From Oscillibacter sp. (GTDB lineage Bacteria > Bacillota > Clostridia > Oscillospirales > Oscillospiraceae), in contig DPPB01000020.1 in assembly GCA_003539495.1 (NCBI GenBank), positions 62,001-126,000 of the forward strand: DNA of 64,000 nucleotides, given 5' to 3'. The translations under genes were made by a program, and so were the position numbers. Shown in pieces: positions 1-6,917 of the stretch. Numbering within the stretch: position 1 is the stretch's first letter; each line of letters begins with the position of its first letter. A model generated the notes under the pieces. It did no database searches and was not told the DNA's origin. It saw only the letters and a program-made list of their open reading frames with translations.

Positions 1-471
1 TGGCTGGCATTAGTCGGCATCGGCTATGCAAAGAACTTCCCCCGTTATGCCCGGGTGCTGGGCATTGAGGACGAGCTGGCAGACCCTCGCTGCGAAAATG
101 AAAAAACCCTGGCCGACAGCGGACACATTGCGGACCTGACCCGCCGCATCCGCAGCATTATGCTGACAAAAACCTCCTATGAATGGGAGAAGCTGTTCAC
201 CGAAGCTGACCTGGTGTTCTCCCGGCTGAATCACTTCAAGGATGTTCAGCATGACCAGCAGGCCTGGGACAACGAATATTTGGAGGAGGTCACCTTTGCC
301 AACGGCGTGAAGAACGCCATCCCACGGCCGCCGGTGCATCTATCCGGCTATGAGCAGCGCCGCACCGTGCCCCTGGGCCGCATCGGCGAAAACACCGATG
401 ACATCCTGCACGGATTGGGGTATTCTCAGGACCGAATTAATGACCTGCGTTCCCGCAAATGCATTCAATAG
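1..471 (+). CDS. CaiB/BaiF (family III) CoA-transferase, C-terminal part
   Basis: The reading frame is open from base 1 and ends at a TAG at 469-471, so the N-terminal part lies outside the window. The C-terminal stretch PPVHLSGYE, a few residues later PLGRIGENTDDIL, then GLGYS is the pattern expected at the end of family III CoA-transferases (CaiB, BaiF, formyl-CoA transferase), which move CoA between carboxylic acids. The catalytic Asp lies in the missing part and the substrate cannot be told. Nothing downstream is co-directional within 600 bases, so it is probably the last gene of its operon. Confidence 0.75.
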   Translation, partial: WLALVGIGYAKNFPRYARVLGIEDELADPRCENEKTLADSGHIADLTRRIRSIMLTKTSYEWEKLFTEADLVFSRLNHFKDVQHDQQAWDNEYLEEVTFANGVKNAIPRPPVHLSGYEQRRTVPLGRIGENTDDILHGLGYSQDRINDLRSRKCIQ

Positions 472-581
472 TCAATAGGCGGACGGCTGTCCCCTCCCCT
501 TGACCGCCGCGCGCCATTGCTGTGCCTTTTTAATTCCTTATTTACTCACTTACACAAAAAAACACTCCTCATAACTCATAA

Positions 582-613
582 GCGCCGGGCCTTCGGGGAG
601 GAAGGCCCGGCGC
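582..613 (+). terminator. Perfect 13-bp hairpin downstream of the CoA-transferase
   Basis: Arms 582-594 and 601-613 are perfect complements around a 6-base loop (GGGGAG). There is no long T-run after it, only CACCTTTA, so it may be a weak terminator or an RNA-stabilising hairpin. Confidence 0.5.
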
Positions 614-841
614 ACCTTTATCCGGCCGGGGCTTTCGCTCCGGCTCTTACAGCTTTTCTTTGGCTGCACTTCTTTGCAAACGGAGGCTTTTATAAAAACC
701 CCTGTGCTATGCGGATTTTACCCAAAACAAAGGAGCCAACCGGCTACAAAATCGCAGTCAGCTGGCTCCTGTTGCCCTTTCCCGTGACCAATTGCACGGG
801 AGTGCTGGATAGGATTGCTTTCTTGGTTTTCAAGACGATGT

Positions 842-871
842 GGAAATCCGCCGCCCCTGCGGCGGATTTCC
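842..871 (+). terminator. Intrinsic terminator-like hairpin
   Basis: Arms 842-854 and 859-871 pair perfectly over 13 bp around CCCT and are followed by the T-rich TTTGTGCTTTTCTTT. This is a good intrinsic terminator on the plus strand. Confidence 0.6.
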
Positions 872-952
872 TTTGTGCTTTTCTTTACGAGCATAGGAGC
901 AGCTTGAGCAGCCGCTGGATAAATGCCGGCCGGTGGTTGCTCGAGGGGACGT

Positions 953-997
953 AATCTTAATGCGTTGTATAAAAATCCAAACAATCGCATTAAGATT
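953..997. promoter_or_regulatory. 12-bp inverted repeat upstream of the glutamate-cyclase gene
   Basis: AATCTTAATGCG at 953-964 is repeated exactly in inverted orientation at 986-997 with a 21-base spacer. The spacing puts the half-sites about three helical turns apart, which suits a dimeric or tetrameric regulator binding upstream of a promoter. The neighbouring PucR-type regulator is an obvious candidate. Function is inferred. Confidence 0.45.
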
Positions 998-1033
998 GGA
1001 GCGGCACACATTTTGTCCTTATTTTTTTTATGC

Positions 1034-1064
1034 TAAAATCAATGTGCAATAGGAGATATTGCAC
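1034..1064 (+). promoter_or_regulatory. Probable -10 box and operator of the TRAP/glutamate-cyclase locus
   Basis: TAAAAT at 1034-1039 can serve as a -10 box, with a weak TTTTGT at 1011-1016 seventeen bases upstream. An 8-bp inverted repeat (1044-1051 with 1057-1064) lies where the transcript would start, a classic operator position. The strong RBS AGAAAGGAAGAG precedes the ATG at 1107. Confidence 0.45.
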
Positions 1065-1106
1065 GTTGTATTTTTTTACAAATAATAATCAGAAAGGAAG
1101 AGAATT

Positions 1107-2066
1107 ATGAAACTGGCTTGTGAAAGTATCGACAGAGTGCTGACAACAGAAATTAGACTACCGTTTTTGACAAGAGGTATAATTCCTGCAGAGTACGAGG
1201 CGGCACGCGCAAAAATCGGCGGACCGATCTCCTATGCAATGGCGAGCGCAATTTTGAAGTGCCTTGAAGAGGGTAAAAACAGAGTGGCTGTCTTTACCGG
1301 TGTTTATCATCCTGAGAACTTTCCTAACGGGGAAAGTGACGGTCCTCTCGGCGCTGCTGTTGTAGGCAACGCAATTGAAAAATTGGGCGGAGATGTCACC
1401 TATTGCCTTGAAAAAGAAACGATTCCCGGCACAGTTCATATGCTGAACTATCTTGAAGCCGGAACAAAGGTGATCGCCCTTGACAGAGAAAATGCGGAGA
1501 ACAACACGAAGCTGGCCGATCAGTTTGATATAGCGATTTATACCGAGAAGCTCGGCCCCTCCAAGCTCGGTGTAACACACTATGCCACAGGCCCCTCCCG
1601 CGGCGGCTATGACTCCGACATTTCAGGCTTTGTAAATAAGTTCAATGCTGACGGAAAGCTCTCCTTGGGCTTTGGCGATGTCGGCAATGAAATCGGTGCG
1701 GGATTTATTTACGACGAGGCAAGGAAAATCGTACCCCTTGGTACGCATTGCACCTGCGGCAAGGATGACGGCATTATTACCTGCCTGGCTTCAACATACT
1801 ATTTCCCGGTTTCTGTTTCAAACATAGGCTGCTACGGATTGACAGCTGCCCTTGGCTGCCTCACAAAGCGTGAAGATATCCTTCACACTGCCGAAAAGGA
1901 AAGAGCGCTTATTAAGATCGGCGTTGAAGAGGTAATGCTCGATGGCGGCTACGGAATTAATCATGAGTACATCGACGGCATCCCGGCAGATACAGTTTGC
2001 GCGGTGGTAGAGGTGCTTCGCTGCCTTGCCGTTATCTGCCACGATAACAGCAATAGAGGCTTTTGA
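1107..2066 (+). CDS. D-glutamate cyclase-like protein (DUF4392)
   Basis: The 319-residue protein resembles the DUF4392 domain found at the C-terminus of mitochondrial D-glutamate cyclase, which interconverts D-glutamate and 5-oxo-D-proline. Marks I can see are GESDGPLGAA near residue 76, a GFGDVGNEIG segment near residue 190, and a GTHCTC segment followed by a run of small and aromatic residues. No signal peptide is present, so it should be cytosolic. It is the first gene of a set with a PucR-type regulator, a TRAP transporter and a RidA protein, which suggests uptake and processing of a D-amino acid or pyroglutamate-like acid. The family call is from memory of motifs and the substrate is inferred. 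Confidence 0.65.
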   Translation: MKLACESIDRVLTTEIRLPFLTRGIIPAEYEAARAKIGGPISYAMASAILKCLEEGKNRVAVFTGVYHPENFPNGESDGPLGAAVVGNAIEKLGGDVTYCLEKETIPGTVHMLNYLEAGTKVIALDRENAENNTKLADQFDIAIYTEKLGPSKLGVTHYATGPSRGGYDSDISGFVNKFNADGKLSLGFGDVGNEIGAGFIYDEARKIVPLGTHCTCGKDDGIITCLASTYYFPVSVSNIGCYGLTAALGCLTKREDILHTAEKERALIKIGVEEVMLDGGYGINHEYIDGIPADTVCAVVEVLRCLAVICHDNSNRGF

Positions 2067-2128
2067 GTATATACAGATTCGCTTTTGTGTTTTATAATAT
2101 CACTACTTCTTTTTAGGTTGGTGATAAT

Positions 2129-3385
2129 ATGAACCCTCTAAGTGAACCGAACGTTTCCAAACTCTTGGACACTCTATTTTATTCCACAGATATAAATACG
2201 CTGATTGAATGTGCTGCGAATATCTTAAAAAATCCGATTTCCATTTACAATACCGCATTTTTCTGCGTAGGATTATCGAACAAAAAAGGAGTAGACGATG
2301 ACTTGTGGCAGCAGGGAGCAATAGGCGAGAACATAAAATACGAGTATGCTTCAAACCTTCATGATTTGGAACAGAAGTATCGAGAGAATACTGTAAAGTA
2401 CAAGTATTTTTATGAGAATCTTGACGGATTCGGTTCACATAGACGGCGAGTAATTCTCATGATATTCAACTCCGTTGTGATCGGGTATATGAATGTTCTT
2501 CAGTATCATGTCGATTTTGAAGAAATACCGGAAGAATTGTATGAAATTGTTGTCGGCGCACTGACAAAAGCACTATCTGTATCCAGAACATTTGCTTATT
2601 ATGGTGGGAGTCATAATAAAGATAAAGAATCCTTGGAGGGCTTACTTTATGATCTCCTCTCAGAGGACTATGCCAGCGAGTACTTCTATTTTCAACGGGT
2701 AAACGGAACCGTATTTGAAAAAGAGGGAAACTATCGTATTCTTGCGGTGAATATAGAGAATGCAAAGCTTATTAGTGCATCTATAGGCGATTTAAAGCTA
2801 TCTCTGCTGGCAACTTTTCCGAGATCCTGGTCTGTTATTATCGAAAAACACGTCGTCGTGTTGGTTGATTGCGGTAAAACGGATTCTATATCTGAAAAGA
2901 GCCTGAGCAATCTGGATATGATATTAAACGAATTGAAGATCTATGTAGGGATCAGTGATAGCTTTCACAGCTTGTATTATGCAAAGAAGTATCTGTATCA
3001 GGCTGAAGCCACCGCAGATATCGTGCATTGTACGCCAGGGAAAAAGCTTCTCGGTTTTTTTGAGCAGTACAAGCTGTGGTGCTGTGCGTCGATAATAAGT
3101 GAGCAATTCGGGGACACATACATCGGTGAATCAATCCGCAGCCTTGTGTCGCATGATGAAGCAAACGGTACTGATTATTTTCGTACTTTGTTCTTTTATC
3201 TTGACAGCGGCAGGGACATTGTGCTCACGGCAAAGCGACTTCACGTACACAAAAACACAGTATACTACAGATTAGAGAGAATGAAGCTTCTCTTTGATAT
3301 CAACGGAACAGATAAAACGGATGAGTATCAAAATTATTTTTCGTGCCTTGTTCAATACCTGAACAACAATAAGAACTTGGACTAA
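2129..3385 (+). CDS. PucR/CdaR-type transcriptional regulator
   Basis: 418 residues. The C-terminal fifty or so residues (around RDIVLTAKRLHVHKNTVYYR) form the PucR-type helix-turn-helix used by PucR, CdaR and related activators of purine, sugar-acid and amino-acid catabolism. The N-terminal two thirds look like a mixed alpha/beta sensory region without transmembrane segments. The gene is clearly AT-richer than clpC or the ribosomal genes. It lies 62 bases after the cyclase gene and 16 bases before dctP, so it probably belongs to the same operon and controls it through one of the inverted repeats upstream of 1107. Confidence 0.75.
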   Translation: MNPLSEPNVSKLLDTLFYSTDINTLIECAANILKNPISIYNTAFFCVGLSNKKGVDDDLWQQGAIGENIKYEYASNLHDLEQKYRENTVKYKYFYENLDGFGSHRRRVILMIFNSVVIGYMNVLQYHVDFEEIPEELYEIVVGALTKALSVSRTFAYYGGSHNKDKESLEGLLYDLLSEDYASEYFYFQRVNGTVFEKEGNYRILAVNIENAKLISASIGDLKLSLLATFPRSWSVIIEKHVVVLVDCGKTDSISEKSLSNLDMILNELKIYVGISDSFHSLYYAKKYLYQAEATADIVHCTPGKKLLGFFEQYKLWCCASIISEQFGDTYIGESIRSLVSHDEANGTDYFRTLFFYLDSGRDIVLTAKRLHVHKNTVYYRLERMKLLFDINGTDKTDEYQNYFSCLVQYLNNNKNLD

Positions 3386-3401
3386 CAAAGGAGGTAAGAA
3401 A

Positions 3402-4436
3402 GTGAAAAAGTATTTGCGTGCTGCTATTATCATCGCAGTGATGCTGTCCGCGTTGGTGTTGACATCATGCGGGAAAGATTCGAGTACTCAAGGCTCTGAT
3501 ACGCAGATGAAGCCCGTCTACTGGACGATGGGTACGCATCAGAGCGCCGCAACAAACTATATCCAGCAGGATGTGGATTTTGCGGAGGCCGTAAAGGAGC
3601 GCACAAACGGGCTTGTAAACATCACCGTGTATGCAGCGGGAGAGCTCCCCTACAATGCAACAGAGTTTGCGCAGCTTGTCAGTGACGGCACGATTGAAAT
3701 GGCTGCTGTTCCCTCAAGCTATATTGCAGGTGAATGCCCCACAAGCGCGGTTTCTGCCTGGCCTATGCTGGCAGGCGCGGTTGATGAAGTCAATCCCGCT
3801 CTTGAAGCGGCCGACCCCTATGTTAAGGCAGAGCTTAACGCAAAGAACATTGAGGTTGTCGGTTCTCAGGCATACCCAATGCAGACTATGTTCGGCTCCG
3901 GCAAAGCTCCTAAGACTCTCGATGACCTAAAGGGACTCAAGATGCGTGTTTTCGACCCGTATCAGGCTGATCTTCTTGCTGCAATAGGTGTTTCGCCGGT
4001 TTCCATGGTTATGAGCGAGGTGCCCTCCTCCATGCAGAAGAATGTCATCAACAGCTCCCTTACCGGCGTTATCGGCGCATATGAGGCAAAGTGGTACGAT
4101 ATCTGTGACTGGGCTTACCTTATGCCTGTTGCGGCGTCAAACTGCTATATGATAATTAACAAAAGCCTCCTTGACGGCCTGCCTGCGGACATTCGCCAAA
4201 TCATTTATGAGGAAGGCGAAAAATACACCGAGGCTGTAAATGCCTACAATGAGGAAGCCATTCCTAACGCAGCCAAGAGACTCGAGGAGAACGGCGTCAC
4301 GGTGGTCTACCCCAGCGAGGAAGATATCAAAAAGATGGAAGCGATCGCTGCGGATTTCTGGGAATCCTGGAGTAACGACTACACTGACAGTGTTAAGGAA
4401 TGCTACAAGGCAATTAAGAGTGCACTGAACAAGTAA
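3402..4436 (+). CDS. dctP: TRAP transporter solute-binding lipoprotein, DctP type
   Basis: 344 residues. The GTG start at 3402 follows the perfect RBS AAAGGAGGTAAGAAA. A hydrophobic signal peptide ends in the lipobox LTSC, with lipidation expected at Cys23. The mature protein has the DctP fold pattern, including GTHQSAATNYIQ, GELPYNATEFAQLVSDG and LKGLKMRVFDPYQADLL, the region holding the Arg that binds a carboxylate. It should capture an organic acid outside the membrane and hand it to DctQM. The cyclase and RidA neighbours hint at a D-glutamate or oxoproline type of ligand (inference). Confidence 0.9.
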   Translation: MKKYLRAAIIIAVMLSALVLTSCGKDSSTQGSDTQMKPVYWTMGTHQSAATNYIQQDVDFAEAVKERTNGLVNITVYAAGELPYNATEFAQLVSDGTIEMAAVPSSYIAGECPTSAVSAWPMLAGAVDEVNPALEAADPYVKAELNAKNIEVVGSQAYPMQTMFGSGKAPKTLDDLKGLKMRVFDPYQADLLAAIGVSPVSMVMSEVPSSMQKNVINSSLTGVIGAYEAKWYDICDWAYLMPVAASNCYMIINKSLLDGLPADIRQIIYEEGEKYTEAVNAYNEEAIPNAAKRLEENGVTVVYPSEEDIKKMEAIAADFWESWSNDYTDSVKECYKAIKSALNK

Positions 4437-4442
4437 ACACTT

Positions 4443-4490
4443 CAGGTTGTATGTTGGGTTGTTCTGTGTATCAATTCAACATACAACCTG
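4443..4490 (+). promoter_or_regulatory. Intercistronic hairpin between dctP and dctQ
   Basis: Arms 4443-4456 and 4477-4490 pair perfectly over 14 bp with a 20-base loop. No T-run follows, so it is more likely to stabilise the dctP message or partly attenuate reading into dctQM. Both would give more binding protein than permease, as is common for transporter operons. Confidence 0.6.
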
Positions 4491-4526
4491 TCCTTACATT
4501 AATATGTATTTGGGAGGTGTTCCTAT

Positions 4527-5039
4527 ATGTTTTTCTGGAAACAATACAAAAAAATCATAAGAAAGATTTGTGTTGGCGGCGCGATCCTAGCGTGTGTAAT
4601 GCTGGCAATCCTGAGTGTTCTCGTCACGGTAGAGGTCATCAGCAGAAGTGTTTTCGGATCATCGACACTGATTACAGATGAGTACTCATGCTACCTGTGC
4701 GTGGGATTATCTTTTCTCGGAGCGGCATACGCCTTTAGCTCGGGAAACTTTATCAATGTTGACATCCTTTATGCAAAGTTCCCTCAGGGTGTAAAAAAGT
4801 GGGTTGATCTTGTTTTGGACATAACTGCGCTGGCTTTTATGATTTACCTTTTTGTCCGCTGCTGGTATGTTGTGAGTTATTCCGCAGCAAACCATGTCCT
4901 TTCAGCCGGCCTTTCGCGGACGCCGCTTGCCATTCCGCAATCAACAATGGTAATCGGTCTTGCTATTTTTGTTCTGCAAATGACGGTTTCCATAGGTGAT
5001 ATATTCATTAAAACGGATGCTGATAAGGAGGAGGGATAA
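4527..5039 (+). CDS. dctQ: TRAP transporter small permease, DctQ type
   Basis: 170 residues with four predicted membrane segments, the usual size and topology of DctQ. The segment VEVISRSVFGSSTLITDEYS early in the protein is typical of the family. RBS GGGAGGTGTTCCTAT precedes the ATG. It is followed after five bases by the large permease, with which it forms the membrane part of the transporter. Confidence 0.85.
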   Translation: MFFWKQYKKIIRKICVGGAILACVMLAILSVLVTVEVISRSVFGSSTLITDEYSCYLCVGLSFLGAAYAFSSGNFINVDILYAKFPQGVKKWVDLVLDITALAFMIYLFVRCWYVVSYSAANHVLSAGLSRTPLAIPQSTMVIGLAIFVLQMTVSIGDIFIKTDADKEEG

Positions 5040-5044
5040 ATAGT

Positions 5045-6346
5045 ATGGATTACTTTACTGTTTTTTTCATTTTGCTTGGAATACTGTTTTTCTTGCTCTT
5101 TATCGGACAGAAGGTTTGCTTTGCACTCGCCATAACAAGTGTCATCGGGTTTGTAATAATCAAAAATCCGGGCGCCCTGCAGTCGGGCGGAATGGTGGCA
5201 TGGAACGCTGTAAACAGCTTTGAGCTTATTGCCATACCCATGTTCATACTCATGGGTGAATTGGTTGTTCATTGTGGGCTGAGCAAGAACTTTTATAAAA
5301 GCGCAAAGGTATATTTCTCACATATTCCCGGCGGATTCCTTCAGACCAACATTCTGGCTTGCGCCATCTTTTCCGCAATAAGCGGCTCATCGCTGGCATG
5401 TGCGGCATCCATAGGCAGTGTATCCTACCGTGACCTGAGCGAACAGGGATATGACAAAAAAATGATCCTGGGAACGCTTGGCGGAGGCGGCGCACTGGGA
5501 ATAATGATTCCTCCCAGCCTTCCGTTCCTGATTTACGGTTCGTTGACAGATACATCGGTTTCAAAGCTCTTTATCGCCGGTGTTATCCCGGGCCTTATTT
5601 TGACGCTGCTCTTTATGGTATATGTCGGAATTCGTGTTACAATCAATCCGAAGCTTGCCCCGAAGAATGAATACCACGCAACGAGGAAAGAACTGATACA
5701 GGCTATTCCCGGCATGTTCCCGTTTATTTTCCTGATTATAGTGATCCTCGGCGGAATTTATTCCGGCATTACCACTCCTACTGAAGCTGCAGCTGTCAGC
5801 GTAATTGTTGCACTGATCCTGTCCGCTATAACCGGCGGCCTGACATGACAGAGCGTTAAGGAGTCGCTTTTGGAGACAATCAAGAGCTACTGCATGATTG
5901 CCTTTATTGTTATCGGTGCAAAATTCTTTACCTATATCATTACGATGTCCGGTGTCAGCCGCGGGATAACCTCGTGGTTTACATCCCTGGACGCTTCCCC
6001 GCTTGCTTTCTTCCTGTTTATCATTGCAATCTATCTTGTACTTGGCTGCCTGATGGACGGAACATCCATAATCTATCTGACTATCCCGGTCGTTTATCCC
6101 CTCATTCAGCTTGCCGGCTTCGATCCGATCTGGTTCGGTGTTGTCCTCACAGCCCTTGTTGAGGTAGCCATGCTGACGCCTCCGGTTGGTATGAACCTGT
6201 TTGTTCTCCACGGAATTACAAAGGGCACCTGCGAATTTAAGGATATTATCAAAGGCTGTTTCCCGTATATCCTTTTATATGCCCTTCTCATCGCGCTGCT
6301 TTGGTGCTTCCCGAGCATTGCGACCTGGCTGCCGCATTCCATGTAA
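5045..6346 (+). pseudogene. dctM: TRAP transporter large permease, DctM type, interrupted by an in-frame TGA
   Basis: Two open stretches (5045-5848 and 5849-6346) are in the same frame and separated by one TGA at 5846-5848. Together they give about 433 residues, the normal DctM length, with the usual dozen membrane segments and the motif GALGIMIPPSLPF. Across the stop the protein reads ITGGLT, stop, QSVKESLLETIK. DctM proteins normally carry a Trp at this point, so TGG to TGA is the simplest explanation. It is either a real nonsense mutation, a sequencing error, or a read-through UGA (the following base is C, the leakiest context). Both halves otherwise look intact, without frameshifts. Confidence 0.8.
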
Positions 6347-6371
6347 AATGTAATGACTATAGGAGGTTTTT

Positions 6372-6752
6372 ATGAATGTAATTCATACTTCAAAAGCCCC
6401 GGCTGCTATCGGGCCCTATGAGCAGGCTTATAGGCACGGTGAGTTTATATTCACCAGCGGACAGATTGGGGCAGACCCCGCAGACGGCTCCATGCCGGCA
6501 ACTATTGAAGAGCAGGCGGAGCTTGCTTGCAAGAATGTTGACGCTATACTCAAGGAGGCCGGCTCTGATTTGGGGCTCGTTCTTAAAACAACATGCTATC
6601 TTTCCGATATGAGTGATTTTGCGGCATTCAACAGTGTTTACGCCAAATACTTTGTAAACAAGCCTGCCCGCAGCTGCTTTGCAGTAAAGGACCTTCCTAA
6701 AAAAGCTCTTTGCGAAATTGAGGCAATTGCGGTAATAGAAAGAACGAAATAA
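6372..6752 (+). CDS. RidA (YjgF/YER057c/UK114) family enamine/imine deaminase
   Basis: 126 residues, the standard RidA length. Family marks are KAPAAIGPYEQA near the N-terminus, FTSGQIG, the PARSC segment carrying the substrate-binding Arg, and the ending CEIEAIAVI. RidA proteins hydrolyse reactive enamines and imines from amino-acid metabolism to 2-oxo acids. The RBS AGGAGG lies just upstream, and the gene closes the TRAP locus, consistent with a role in clean-up or catabolism of the imported amino acid. Confidence 0.9.
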   Translation: MNVIHTSKAPAAIGPYEQAYRHGEFIFTSGQIGADPADGSMPATIEEQAELACKNVDAILKEAGSDLGLVLKTTCYLSDMSDFAAFNSVYAKYFVNKPARSCFAVKDLPKKALCEIEAIAVIERTK

Positions 6753-6768
6753 TTGGACAACAATCAGC

Positions 6769-6814
6769 AGCACCCCATTTGTTAGGCAATCTGATGCCTG
6801 ACAAATGGGGTGCT
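6769..6814 (+). terminator. 20-bp hairpin after ridA
   Basis: Arms 6769-6788 and 6795-6814 pair over 20 bp with one G-U pair and a 6-base loop. No long T-run follows. It probably ends the TRAP operon or protects its 3' end. Confidence 0.55.
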
Positions 6815-6866
6815 TAACTATGCCGTTGTAATCGTCAAAGCTATCCGCAGCCGGATACAGGTGCAG

Positions 6867-6906
6867 CAATAGTGGTGGGAGGCTTCACAGCCTCCCACCA
6901 CTATTG
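6867..6906. terminator. Perfect 18-bp hairpin between convergent ridA and clpC
   Basis: Arms 6867-6884 and 6889-6906 are perfect complements around TCAC. It lies between two convergent operons, twelve bases beyond the clpC stop, and can act for both directions although T-runs are short. Confidence 0.6.
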
Positions 6907-6917
6907 TATTACGGCGT

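Larger units (their letters stand above)
472..1106. other. Non-coding region with several hairpins
   Basis: I see no credible gene in these 635 bases. Open frames here run through perfect hairpins and have no ribosome site. The stretch holds two strong hairpins (582-613 and 842-871), a looser inverted repeat (731-738 with 763-770) and two operator-like inverted repeats (953-997 and 1044-1064) in front of the next gene. Composition shifts from GC-rich to AT-rich after about 950. Confidence 0.6.

Noticed and set aside
517..954. 145-residue plus-strand frame in the first gap
   Set aside because: It runs through two perfect hairpins and has no ribosome site or recognisable domain.
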